From VRUE01 sp963702955 (GTDB lineage: Bacteria > Actinomycetota > Thermoleophilia > Solirubrobacterales > 70-9): a stretch of DNA of 64,000 nt. The notes under the pieces are model-generated. The model made no database searches, was not told the DNA's origin, and saw only the letters and a program-made list of their open reading frames with translations. This document shows, one piece after another, positions 42,622 through 51,233 of the stretch (position 1 is the first letter of the stretch; the number at the start of each line of letters is the position of its first letter). The stretch covers positions 1,426,001 through 1,490,000 of the forward strand of contig OY969774.1 of NCBI GenBank assembly GCA_963702955.1. Reading direction: 5' to 3'. The position numbers were made by a program, and so were the translations under genes.

Positions 42622-42630
42622 GCCGTCTTC

Positions 42631-43071
42631 CTACAGGTGGACCGCGACCAAGTCGGGCCAGTGGCCGGCCAAGTACTCGACGACGAGCCTGCGATGGCAG
42701 TGCTCAGGCGTAGCCTCGCTGCACAGCAGCACGGTGCGCTGCTCGAATTCGCCTGGGTCCAGCTCTCGCTCAACGCAGCGGTCGCGCATCAGTCTCAGGA
42801 AGCGTTCTTCGTACTCACTCCAGGGCATGTCCTTTCTCTTCTTGTAGGCGTCGAGGATCTCTCGGTTCGGCGCCAGCAACGGAGCATGCTCGTACTTCGC
42901 GGCTACAAGCTCACGTAAGAAGTAGGCAAGGTCGTCGCGCTTTGCGAAACCCGCCAGCTGCGACCTATTGTTGAGCCGCACGTCGAGAAGCCGCTCGATT
43001 CGGTGCGCCTTCAGGCGACCGAAGAAATCCTCGGCGGTCGTCTGCGTGAAACCGATAGTGAAGATCTCCAT
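42631..43071 (-). CDS. DUF488-family protein (second copy)
   Basis: 146 residues, ATG 43071 with an AGGAGAG site just upstream; the gene starts 61 bases inside the end of the previous gene. The family signature is C-x7-C-H-R-R: Cys117, Cys125, His126, Arg127 in the stretch CSEATPEHCHRRL, after the N-terminal MEIFTIGFTQTTAEDFFGRL strand. DUF488 has no established activity; the Cys-His-Arg site hints at nucleotide or metal binding. It differs from the other copy mainly in residues 40-90. Part of the compositionally distinct cassette. Confidence 0.85.
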   Translation of the reverse strand: MEIFTIGFTQTTAEDFFGRLKAHRIERLLDVRLNNRSQLAGFAKRDDLAYFLRELVAAKYEHAPLLAPNREILDAYKKRKDMPWSEYEERFLRLMRDRCVERELDPGEFEQRTVLLCSEATPEHCHRRLVVEYLAGHWPDLVAVHL

Positions 43072-43580
43072 TGGCTCTCCTCGTCGTCGAAAAGCGACCC
43101 CTCGGCGAGGATTATCGGCTCCCCCTCCACTTCATGACTGCCGTCGCCTCGAATATGGGTGACCACCAGACCTCGCTCGAGCAGAACCTTTGCCACCAGC
43201 AGACGTCGATGGCACGACGCGGGATTCTCCTCGCTGCACATGATCGCAACCCGGTAGCGCTTGGCTCCACGCAGCAGCCTTTCGACGCCGGCGCGGAACT
43301 CGTCGCTCCTCGCAACCTTCCCGTACAGGACATGTCCGGACGGATCGTAGAACTCGTCTCCGTCGGGCCTCCCCCCCAGCTCCTTGCCGAGGAACAGGTA
43401 ACGAGCTCCGGCAATCTGCGCCACATCGCCTATGCGCGAGCGATCGGCCCACTCAACGTAGCGCGAGTGAGGCCAGGACCGAACGTCCACCAGAACCTCG
43501 ACGTCGTGCTTGGACAACAACCCCTGGAAGTGCTCCGCGGAGTGATTCGAGTGGCCGATGGTGAGCAATTCCATGTCCAC
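43011..43580 (-). CDS. DUF488-family protein (first copy)
   Basis: 189 residues from GTG 43580 (or 187 from ATG 43574). It begins MELLTIGHSNHSAEHFQGLL and has a SWPHSRYVEW loop common in DUF488, and the signature CSEENPASCHRRL with Cys115, Cys123, His124 and Arg125. A 40-residue C-terminal extension is poorly structured (DDEESQWRSSLSVSRRR) and overlaps the second copy, so it may be dispensable. Seven bases separate it from the upstream deoxyribosyltransferase-like gene. Tandem DUF488 copies suggest a heterodimer or two specificities. Confidence 0.86.
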   Translation of the reverse strand: MDMELLTIGHSNHSAEHFQGLLSKHDVEVLVDVRSWPHSRYVEWADRSRIGDVAQIAGARYLFLGKELGGRPDGDEFYDPSGHVLYGKVARSDEFRAGVERLLRGAKRYRVAIMCSEENPASCHRRLLVAKVLLERGLVVTHIRGDGSHEVEGEPIILAEGSLFDDEESQWRSSLSVSRRRPPRISSVA

Positions 43581-43587
43581 TCAGAGC

Positions 43588-44088
43588 TTAGGCATTGCCC
43601 GCGAATTCTCCAGCTGCCTCCCGCATCGTCTCCGTAAAATCGGGATCGGAGAAGGTCGCGCGTAGCCTTACCGCGCACTCCTCGGGGCTGTCGCATGCGA
43701 TCACCCGCGCTCGCTCGTAAGTCCCGAGCATCTCCTCGACGGCAGAGGAGGCGGGGAAACTCCCACCGGAGAGACGCAGGCCGACGATAGGGCGGCGGTG
43801 ACTGAAGGCCAGGGCAAGCTCCGCGTCTGCTGTCTCGGCCGCGCCCCCAACCAGCGCGACTACGCAATCGGCGTGTACGACCGCATGGCGAGCAGCCTCG
43901 AAGATATGCCCTGGATCGGTGGGGCCGGCGGCGGCGGGAAACGGCCAGGCGACAACAGGCCAACCGCCCGCTTCGCAAGCTTCGACAACGCTATCGCGCA
44001 AACCATTCGGGGTGCTTCGGTCGGCCGCCTTGGAGATGAGGTAGATCCAGGCCCCCTCGTCCACGCCCTTTTGTCGCACTTCCATCAT
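43588..44088 (-). CDS. Nucleoside 2-deoxyribosyltransferase-like protein (first gene of the cassette)
   Basis: 166 residues, ATG 44088 (a second ATG follows immediately). A Rossmann-like core is visible with IYLISKAADRSTPNGLRDSVVEACE, the strand ADCVVALVGG and the conserved acidic position in DAELALAFSHRRPIVGLRL (Glu90). This is the pattern of nucleoside 2-deoxyribosyltransferase-like domains, including those used in nucleotide-based bacterial immunity. Catalysis on free nucleotides or NAD-like substrates is inferred. It lies 39 bases after the cydB stop on the same strand, and its G+C content is below that of cydB. Confidence 0.68.
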   Translation of the reverse strand: MMEVRQKGVDEGAWIYLISKAADRSTPNGLRDSVVEACEAGGWPVVAWPFPAAAGPTDPGHIFEAARHAVVHADCVVALVGGAAETADAELALAFSHRRPIVGLRLSGGSFPASSAVEEMLGTYERARVIACDSPEECAVRLRATFSDPDFTETMREAAGEFAGNA

Positions 44089-44127
44089 CCGATTTGGAGT
44101 CTAGGCGGGGGATCGGCCGCCACCGCC

Positions 44128-45126
44128 TCACTCACCCAGCAGTTCGCGCTGGCTGAGCCAGTAGAGCAGGCCGAGCGCCGGCAGGATCAGGATCGCGGCG
44201 AGGATGAAGACGACGATCACCGCGGCCAGGGTGTCGCTGGGCGCCGCCGTCTGGGTGACCTTCAGCGAGGTCGGCAGCAGGTAGGGGAATTGGGCGACCC
44301 CCCAGCCCCAGATCACCGCCACCACGGCGCCGGCGGCAAGCGGGCGCAGGCCGCGATGGACGCCGCGCAGCAGCAGCCCGAGCACGCCGAGGCCGCAGAG
44401 CGCCGAGACGATCACCAGCGGCAGGCCCTCGCTGGTCAGGCGGTCGAAGATGTAGCGCGCTTCGGAGTGCAGGGCGAAGATCCCGGCGACCGCGAAGGCG
44501 CCGGCGACGAGCGCCGCGACGAGAGCGCGGCGGGCGAAGTAGTCCTCTAGCTCGGGGGCGCCGGCGCGGCCGGCGTCGGAGACGAGGAAGACCGCCGCCA
44601 GGTAGGCGCCGCTGGCGACGAACAGCGCCCCGGTAAGCAGCGGCAGCGGCTGGATCCAGCTCGAGAAGGCCGCGCCGTTGCCGCCCGCCGGCACGTTGCC
44701 GGCGGCGATCGCCCCGACCACCGTCCCCATGAAGAACGGGGTCAGCACCGAGGAGAGGGCGAAGAGCGCACCCATCGCGCGCCGGTACTCCAGCCGCCGC
44801 ACCGATTTGCGGAAGGCGAAGCCGCCGCCGCGCAGGACGATTCCCAGCGCCGCCAGGGTCAGCGGCACGTAGAGCGTCAACATCACCGCCCCGAACGCTT
44901 CCGGGAAGGCGGTCCAGAGCACCACCAGGATGAAGATCAGCCAGACGTGGTTGGCCTCCCAGACGGGGGTCAGCGAGCGCTGGATCAGCGCCCGCGGCCG
45001 CTCGCCGGTCTCCGCGTCGCCGGCGATCAGGTCCCAGAAGCCGGCGCCGAAATCGGCGCCGCCGAACAGCGCGTAACAGGTAGCGCCGACCCAGAGAATC
45101 GCGGCGGCGATATCGGCGCGGGTCAC
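44128..45126 (-). CDS. cydB: Cytochrome bd oxidase subunit II
   Basis: 332 residues, GTG 45126 overlapping the cydA stop (GTGA). The N-terminal helix with GGADFGAGFWDL, the PVWEANHVWLIFILVVLWTAFP segment and the following eight membrane helices are standard for CydB. It forms the quinol oxidase with CydA, reducing oxygen at low tension without pumping protons. The cydDC assembly transporter is not in this window. The stop lies 39 bases before the first gene of the DUF488 cassette on the same strand. Confidence 0.95.
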   Translation of the reverse strand: MTRADIAAAILWVGATCYALFGGADFGAGFWDLIAGDAETGERPRALIQRSLTPVWEANHVWLIFILVVLWTAFPEAFGAVMLTLYVPLTLAALGIVLRGGGFAFRKSVRRLEYRRAMGALFALSSVLTPFFMGTVVGAIAAGNVPAGGNGAAFSSWIQPLPLLTGALFVASGAYLAAVFLVSDAGRAGAPELEDYFARRALVAALVAGAFAVAGIFALHSEARYIFDRLTSEGLPLVIVSALCGLGVLGLLLRGVHRGLRPLAAGAVVAVIWGWGVAQFPYLLPTSLKVTQTAAPSDTLAAVIVVFILAAILILPALGLLYWLSQRELLGE

Positions 45127-46475
45127 CCGGCGACCTCTTCCGGCGGCGCGTAGGGAGTTTCCGCCTCGCCGCCATCTCCCTCCACCCGCCAGCGCCGCGA
45201 CATCGTCCGCAGCACCAGCACGGCGCCGGTCCCCAGCGCCGCGTAGAGGAGCAGCACCGCGCCGAAGGCGAACCAGATGCCCTTCGCGTCGGTGACCGCT
45301 TCGGAGGTGCGCATGTAGCCCTGCACGATCCACGGCTGACGGCCGACCTCGGTGACGATCCAGCCCATCCACAGCGCCAGGATCGCGCCGATCCCCGAGA
45401 CCGCGACCGCGCGCAGGAACCACGGCGTGCGCGGGATCTCGCGCCGCCGCCACCACGCCCAGGCGAGCCAGAGGCCGAGCAGCAGCAGGGCGCTGCCGAT
45501 CCCCACCATCCCGTCGAAGGCGAGGTGCAGCAGCGTGTTGGCGGGCGGCCGTTCGTCGGCCGGGATGTTCTGCAGGCCGATCACCTTCGTGTCCCGGTTG
45601 AAGCCGACCAGGAAGGAGTCGAGGCCGGGAATCGCGATCGCCCCCTTGACACCGCTGCTGGTGCAGATGCCGCCGACGTACTCGGTCTGGTCGGTGCCGG
45701 TCTTCTGGACGCACTCCATGCCGGCGAACTTGGCCGGCTGGTGGTCGGCGACTTCGCGCGCCGCGGTGTCGCCGACGAAGAGCTGGATCGGGGTGGCGAT
45801 GCAGGCGATCGTCAACGGGATCAGCAGGCCGAGCCGGTGCAGCCGGTCGCGGCGTCCGCGCAGCATCCCGACCGCGTAGATCGAGGCGACGAGGAAGCCG
45901 ACGACCATGTAGGCGGCGAGGATCATGTGCGGCACCTCGTAGCTCCAAGCCGGATTGAAGAGCACCTTGAAGGGTTCGGTTTCGACCACCTTGCCGGCCC
46001 CGTCGAGGACGAAGCCCTGCGGCGCGTTCATCCAGGAGTTGGCGGTGACGACCGAGAAGGCGCCGCCGATCCCGGTGACCAGCATCGGCGTCCCCGACCA
46101 GAAGTGGGCCCAGCCGCTGAGCCGCTTCCAGCCGTAGATGTAGATCGCGAGGAAGATCGCCTCGGTGAAGAAGAACAGCCCCTCGACCGCGAAGGCGATC
46201 CCGAAGGCGTCGCCGAAGCGGGCCATGAAGTTCGGCCACAGCAGCCCGAACTCGAAGCTGAGCACGGTGCCGGTGACGGCGCCGACCGCGAAGGTCACCG
46301 CCATCGCCTTCGACCAGCGCCGCGCCAGCCGCATCGCGTCGGAGTCGCCGCGCTTCAACCCCAGCCAGTTGGCGGTCAGCATCATCGCCGGCAGGGCGAC
46401 GCCGAGGCAGGCGAGGACGATGTGGAAGGCCAGCGTGAACGCCATCAGCTCGCGCGCGGCGAGCAGATTGGACAT
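45123..46475 (-). CDS. cydA: Cytochrome bd oxidase subunit I
   Basis: 450 residues, ATG 46475. Haem ligands are visible: His18 (FTLAFHIV) for b595 and His183 (YEVPHMI) for b558; acidic Glu98 and Glu105 of the proton channel are in VEGLFFFTEAIF. The Q-loop (about 240-330) is of the short type, and carries an unusual pair of cysteines (GMEC and GGIC) that could form a disulfide on the outer face. Nine membrane helices. Its start is three bases after the pgi stop, so it is coexpressed with the sugar-phosphate genes. Confidence 0.95.
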   Translation of the reverse strand: MSNLLAARELMAFTLAFHIVLACLGVALPAMMLTANWLGLKRGDSDAMRLARRWSKAMAVTFAVGAVTGTVLSFEFGLLWPNFMARFGDAFGIAFAVEGLFFFTEAIFLAIYIYGWKRLSGWAHFWSGTPMLVTGIGGAFSVVTANSWMNAPQGFVLDGAGKVVETEPFKVLFNPAWSYEVPHMILAAYMVVGFLVASIYAVGMLRGRRDRLHRLGLLIPLTIACIATPIQLFVGDTAAREVADHQPAKFAGMECVQKTGTDQTEYVGGICTSSGVKGAIAIPGLDSFLVGFNRDTKVIGLQNIPADERPPANTLLHLAFDGMVGIGSALLLLGLWLAWAWWRRREIPRTPWFLRAVAVSGIGAILALWMGWIVTEVGRQPWIVQGYMRTSEAVTDAKGIWFAFGAVLLLYAALGTGAVLVLRTMSRRWRVEGDGGEAETPYAPPEEVAG

Positions 46476-46478
46476 CGC

Positions 46479-48083
46479 TCAGCCCCGCGCTTGGCGGTAG
46501 CGGCGGATCAGCGCGTTGGTCGAGCTGTCGTGGCGCAGTTTCGGCTCCCCGGCGGCCTGCAGCTCGGGGACGATCCGTTTCGCCAGCACCTTGCCCAGCT
46601 CGACCCCCCACTGGTCGAAGGAGTCGATCCCCCAGACGGCCCCCTGGGTGAAAACGCTGTGCTCGTACAGCGCCACCAGCGTCCCCAGCGTGTGCGGGTC
46701 GAGCCGCTCGGCGAGGATCGTGTTCGAGGGTCGATTGCCCTCCATCACCCGGTGCGGATTGACATCCGTTTTCCCGAACGCCAGCGCCTCGGCCTGGGCG
46801 AAGACGTTCGACATCAGCAGGTCGTGATGCTCGCCGAGCGGGTTGTTGGAGCGCATGAAGCCGATGAAGTCGCAGGGGATCAGCCGCGTCCCTTGGTGGA
46901 TCAGCTGGTAGAAGGAGTGCTGGCCGTTGGTCCCCGGCTCGCCCCAGAAGATCGCCCCGGTGTCGTAGTCGACGCGGGCGCCGTCGAGCGTCACGTGCTT
47001 GCCGTTGGACTCCATCGTCAGCTGCTGCAGGTAGGCGGGGAAGCGGTGCAGGTACTGGTCGTAGGGAAATACGCCGCAGGTCTGGGCGCCGAAGAAGTCG
47101 CCGTACCAGACGCTCAGCAGCCCCATCAGCATCGGCAGGTTCTCGGCCGGGCGGGCGCTGAGGAAGTGCTCATCCATCGCGTGGAAGCCGGCCAGCATCT
47201 CGGCGAAGCGGGCCGGGCCGATCGCCAGCATCGTCGAGAGGCCGATCGCCGCGTCCATCGAGTAGCGGCCGCCGACCCAGTCCCAGAAGCCGAACATGTT
47301 GTCGGTGTCGATGCCGAACTCGGCGACGCCCTCGGCGTTGGTCGAGACCGCGACGAAGTGCTTGGCGACCGCTGAGGTGTCGCCGCCGAGCCCGGCCAGC
47401 GACCACTCGCGGGCGGTGCGGGCGTTGGTCATCGTCTCCAGCGTCGTGAAGGTCTTCGAGGAGATCACGAACAGCGTCTCGGCGGGGTCGAGGTCGCGCG
47501 TGCACTCGGCGAAGTCGGTGCCGTCGACGTTCGAAACAAAGCGGAAGGTCATCTCGCGGCGGCTGAAGTGGCGCAGCGCCTCGTAGGCCATCACCGGGCC
47601 GAGGTCGGAGCCGCCGATGCCGACGTTGACGACGTTGCAGATCGGCCTGCCGGTGTGCCCTGTCCACTCGCCCGAGCGGACCCGCTCGCAGAAGTCGCCC
47701 ATCCGGTCGAGCGTCTCGTGCACCTGCTTGACGACGTCGACGCCGTTGACGATCAGCGAGCGCTCGCGCGGCATCCGCAGCGCCACGTGGAGGACGGCCC
47801 GGTCCTCGGAGACGTTGATGTGCTCGCCGGCGAACATCGCTTCGCGGCGCTGCTCGACGCCGCGCTCGCGCGCCAGCTCGCCGAGCAGGATCACCGTCTC
47901 GTCGGTGATCCGGTTCTTCGAGAAGTCGAGGTGGAGGCCGGCGCCGTCGGCGACCAGCCGCTCGCCGCGGGCCGGGTCGGCGTCGAAGAGGTCGCGCAGC
48001 TTCGCGTCCTCGATCTCCCCGAAATGGCGCTCCAGCGCCTTCCAGGCATCTCCGGCCCGAAGGTCCGGCCCGGCGTCGCTCAA
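46479..48083 (-). CDS. pgi: Glucose-6-phosphate isomerase
   Basis: 534 residues, ATG 48083 overlapping the tal stop. Both signatures are seen: the VNVGIGGSDLGPVMAYEAL region near residue 145 and the C-terminal YEHSVFTQGAVWGIDSFDQWGVELGK, with the catalytic Glu in GEPGTNGQHSF and Lys in VELGKVLA. It interconverts glucose-6-phosphate and fructose-6-phosphate. Here it sits between transaldolase and cydA rather than in a glycolytic operon, linking hexose entry to the non-oxidative pentose route. Confidence 0.95.
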   Translation of the reverse strand: MSDAGPDLRAGDAWKALERHFGEIEDAKLRDLFDADPARGERLVADGAGLHLDFSKNRITDETVILLGELARERGVEQRREAMFAGEHINVSEDRAVLHVALRMPRERSLIVNGVDVVKQVHETLDRMGDFCERVRSGEWTGHTGRPICNVVNVGIGGSDLGPVMAYEALRHFSRREMTFRFVSNVDGTDFAECTRDLDPAETLFVISSKTFTTLETMTNARTAREWSLAGLGGDTSAVAKHFVAVSTNAEGVAEFGIDTDNMFGFWDWVGGRYSMDAAIGLSTMLAIGPARFAEMLAGFHAMDEHFLSARPAENLPMLMGLLSVWYGDFFGAQTCGVFPYDQYLHRFPAYLQQLTMESNGKHVTLDGARVDYDTGAIFWGEPGTNGQHSFYQLIHQGTRLIPCDFIGFMRSNNPLGEHHDLLMSNVFAQAEALAFGKTDVNPHRVMEGNRPSNTILAERLDPHTLGTLVALYEHSVFTQGAVWGIDSFDQWGVELGKVLAKRIVPELQAAGEPKLRHDSSTNALIRRYRQARG

Positions 48084-49156
48084 GCGACCACTCCGCGCTG
48101 CGACTCGATCGACTCCATCAGGTCCTCCCAGGATTTGACGAAGGCCCCCTTGCCCTCCTCCTGCAGCCGCTCCGCCAGCGCGTCAACGCCGATCCCGGCG
48201 CTCTCGAACTGCGCCAGCACCCCCTCGGCGTCGCCGCCGTCGGCGGGGATCGGGTCGCCGACCTCGCCGTGGTCGGCGAAGGCGTGCAGGGTCGGCTCGG
48301 GCATCGTGTTGACGGTGAAGGGGGAGGCGAAGCCCTCGATGTAGAGGGTGTCGGAGGCGTCGGGGTCCTTGGTCCCGGTGCTCGCCCAGAGCAGGCGCTG
48401 CGGGCGCGCGCCCTCGTTCATCAGCCGCTGGGTGCGCGGCGAGTCGAGCAGCTCGCGGTAGCCGGCGTAGGCGCGGTAGCCGACCGCCAGCCCGAGCCGG
48501 TCGCGCAGCTCGCCGGGCACTTCGTCGGCGACCGCGACGTCCCAGCGGCTCATGAAGATCGAGGCGACCGAGGCGACGTCGGGGTCGAGCCCGGCCTCGA
48601 TCCGCCGTTCGATCCCCTTCATGTAGGCGTCGGCGGCGGCGAGGTGGTGCTCGCGCGAGAACAGCAGGGTGACGTTGATCGGGATCCCGGCGAAGATCGA
48701 CTCCTCGATCGCCGGCAGGCCGGCCGGGGTGCCGGGGATCTTGACGAAGAGGTTCTCCCGCCCGGCTTCCCCATGCAGCTTCGCGGCCTGCGCGATCGTG
48801 CCCGCGGTGTCGTCGGCGAGCTTCGGCGAGACCTCGAGCGAGCAGAAGCCGTCGACGCCGGCCGTGCGCTCGTGGACCGGCGCGAAGAGGTCGGTCGCGT
48901 CGCGCAGGTCGGCGATCGCCAGCTGGAAGAAGATCTTCTCCGGGTCGTCGAGCTTCGGGGCCAGCTCGGCGATCTGCTCGTCGTAGGCGTCGCCGCCGGA
49001 GATCGCCTTGTCGAAGATCGTCGGGTTCGAGGTCAGCCCGGTGACCGAGAGCTGCTCGATGTAGCCCTGCAGGGTGCCGTCGGCCAGCATCGTGCGGGTG
49101 ATGTTGTCGAGCCAGAGGCTCTGGCCCAGTTCGTGCAGCTGCTGCGTCGGCTTCAT
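48080..49156 (-). CDS. tal: Transaldolase
   Basis: 358 residues, ATG 49156 overlapping the tkt stop. The Schiff-base lysine is Lys139 (ENLFVKIPGTPAG), with the upstream SVTGLTSNPTIFDKAI signature and SRWDVAVADEVP characteristic of the long actinobacterial/cyanobacterial transaldolases. It transfers dihydroxyacetone units between sedoheptulose-7-phosphate and glyceraldehyde-3-phosphate. The C-terminus contains the AFVKSWEDLMESIESQ helix. Coupled by ATGA to both neighbours. Confidence 0.95.
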   Translation of the reverse strand: MKPTQQLHELGQSLWLDNITRTMLADGTLQGYIEQLSVTGLTSNPTIFDKAISGGDAYDEQIAELAPKLDDPEKIFFQLAIADLRDATDLFAPVHERTAGVDGFCSLEVSPKLADDTAGTIAQAAKLHGEAGRENLFVKIPGTPAGLPAIEESIFAGIPINVTLLFSREHHLAAADAYMKGIERRIEAGLDPDVASVASIFMSRWDVAVADEVPGELRDRLGLAVGYRAYAGYRELLDSPRTQRLMNEGARPQRLLWASTGTKDPDASDTLYIEGFASPFTVNTMPEPTLHAFADHGEVGDPIPADGGDAEGVLAQFESAGIGVDALAERLQEEGKGAFVKSWEDLMESIESQRGVVA

Positions 49157-51189
49157 GCGAGAACCTTCCTGGCCACCTCGGCCACCTTGTCGGGGGTGAA
49201 TCCAAATTTAGTCTGCAAGTCCTTCAGCGGCGCCGAGCTGCCGAAGGTGTGCATGCCGACGCGGGCGCCGCCCGGGCCGACGTAGTGGTCCCAACCGAGC
49301 GTCGAGGCCTCCTCGACCGAGACGCGGGCGCTCACCGCCGGCGGCAGCACCTGCTCGCGGTAGTCGTCGTCCTGGCGGTCGAACAGCTCCCAGCAGGGCA
49401 GGCTGACGACCCGGGAGCGGATTCCTTCGCCGCTCAGCTCCTCGTGCGCGGCGAGCGCCAGCGCGACCTCGCTGCCGGTCGCGATCAGGATCACCTCAGG
49501 GTCGCCGCCGTCGGCGTCGGCGAGCACATACCCCCCGCGCCGCAGGCCCGCGGCCGGGGCGTACTTCGAACGGTCGAAGATCGGCACGTTCTGCCGGGTC
49601 AGCACCAGGGCGACCGGCTGGTGGGTGCGGTCGATCGCCACCCGCCAGGCCTCAGCGACCTCGTTCGCGTCGGCGGGACGGATCACGTCGAGGCCGGGGA
49701 TCGCCCGCAGCGAGGCGAGCTGCTCGACCGGCTGGTGGGTCGGGCCGTCCTCGCCGAGCCCGATCGAGTCGTGGGTGAAGAGGTGGATCACCGGCAGCTC
49801 CATCAGCGCCGAGAGGCGGATCGCCGGCCGCGCGTAGTCGGAGAAGGTGAGGTAGGTCGACCACAGCGGCCGCAGCTTCGAGAGCGATAGGCCGTTGGAG
49901 ATCGCCGCCGCCTCGTGCTCGCGGATCCCGTAGTGGAGCTGGCGGCCCTGGTAAGCGCCCGGCTCGAAGTCGACCGCGCCGTCGAAGTCGAGCCGCACCG
50001 AGGTCGAGTCGGTCAGGTCGGCCGATCCCGCAAGCAGCCATGGCACCCGCTCGGCGATCGCGTTCTCGACCTGGTTCGACGCCTTGCGCGTGGCGAGCCC
50101 CTTCTCGTCGGGCTCGAAGCTGGGGATGCCGGCGTCCCAGCCCTCGGGCAGCGCCCGCCTCTGCGTCGCCTCGATCTCCGCCGCGAGGTCGCCGTTGTCC
50201 TTCGCGTAGTCGGCCAGCTTCGCCCGCCACTCGGCGTTCGCCTCGGCGCCGCGCCTGCCGACCCCGGCGGCGAAGTGCTCCTTGACGCCTTCGGGGACGA
50301 GGAACTGGGCGTCCTCCGGCCAATCGTAGGCGCGCTTGGTCTCGCGCACCTCCTCCTCGCCGAGCGGCTCGCCGTGGGCGGCGGCGGTGTCCTGCTTGTG
50401 CGGCGAGCCCCAGCCGATGTGGCTGTCGACGACGATCAGCGTCGGCCGCCCCTCCTCGCCCTTGAACTCCTCGAAGGCGCGCGCGAGCAGCTCGGTGTCG
50501 TTGGCGTCGCCGACCCGGACGACGTTCCAGCCGTATCCCATGAAGCGGGCGGCGGCGTCGTCGTCGTAGGCGATCCGCGTCACCCCGTCGATGGTTATGT
50601 GATTGTTGTCGTAGATCCAGCAGAGGTTGTCGAGCTTGAGGTGGCCGGCGATCGAGGCGGCTTCGTTGGAGACGCCCTCCATCAGGCAGCCGTCGCCGGC
50701 GATCGCGTAGACGTCGAAGTCGAAGAGGTCGAAGCCGGGGCGGTCGTAGCGGGCCGACTGCCACTTGCCGGCGATCGCCATGCCGACGCTGGTCGCGATC
50801 CCCTGGCCGAGCGGGCCGGTCGTCGTCTCGACCCCCGAGGTCCAACGGTACTCGGGGTGGCCGGGGGCGCGCGAGTCGAGCTGGCGGAAGCGTTCGATGT
50901 CCTCGAGGCTGACCGCCGGCCGGCCGACCACCTCGTAGTCGGGTTCGACCGCCTGCACGTCGGCCAGGTGGAGCAGCGCGTAGAGCAGCATCGAGGCGTG
51001 GCCGGCGGAGAGGACGAAGCGGTCGCGGCCGGGCCAGATCGGGTCGGCGGGGTCGAAGCGGAGGAAGCGCTGCCAGAGCGTGTAGGCCACCGGCGCCATC
51101 GCCATCGGCGTCCCCGGGTGCCCGGATTGGGCCTTCTGGATCGCGTCGATCGACAGCGTGCGGATCGTGTTGATGCAGAGCCGGTCGAT
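49153..51189 (-). CDS. tkt: Transketolase, apparent ATC start
   Basis: 678 residues if started at ATC 51189. The first ATG (51105) would delete IDRLCINTIRTLSIDAIQKAQSGHPGTP, which contains the invariant thiamine-site histidine (His24 here), and no ATG, GTG or TTG exists in frame between 51105 and the upstream stop. An AGGG lies eight bases before the ATC. The thiamine-binding motif GDG near ISIAGDGCLMEG, the pyrimidine domain (ISNGLSLSKLRPLWSTYLTF) and the C-terminal domain are complete. It moves two-carbon units in the pentose-phosphate pathway. First of the ten-gene minus-strand run and divergent from rpiA by 44 bases. Confidence 0.9.
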   Translation of the reverse strand: MDRLCINTIRTLSIDAIQKAQSGHPGTPMAMAPVAYTLWQRFLRFDPADPIWPGRDRFVLSAGHASMLLYALLHLADVQAVEPDYEVVGRPAVSLEDIERFRQLDSRAPGHPEYRWTSGVETTTGPLGQGIATSVGMAIAGKWQSARYDRPGFDLFDFDVYAIAGDGCLMEGVSNEAASIAGHLKLDNLCWIYDNNHITIDGVTRIAYDDDAAARFMGYGWNVVRVGDANDTELLARAFEEFKGEEGRPTLIVVDSHIGWGSPHKQDTAAAHGEPLGEEEVRETKRAYDWPEDAQFLVPEGVKEHFAAGVGRRGAEANAEWRAKLADYAKDNGDLAAEIEATQRRALPEGWDAGIPSFEPDEKGLATRKASNQVENAIAERVPWLLAGSADLTDSTSVRLDFDGAVDFEPGAYQGRQLHYGIREHEAAAISNGLSLSKLRPLWSTYLTFSDYARPAIRLSALMELPVIHLFTHDSIGLGEDGPTHQPVEQLASLRAIPGLDVIRPADANEVAEAWRVAIDRTHQPVALVLTRQNVPIFDRSKYAPAAGLRRGGYVLADADGGDPEVILIATGSEVALALAAHEELSGEGIRSRVVSLPCWELFDRQDDDYREQVLPPAVSARVSVEEASTLGWDHYVGPGGARVGMHTFGSSAPLKDLQTKFGFTPDKVAEVARKVLA

Positions 51190-51233
51190 GGCCTCGACCC
51201 TATCGAGATCGCGACCTGAGATATTTCGCGCCT

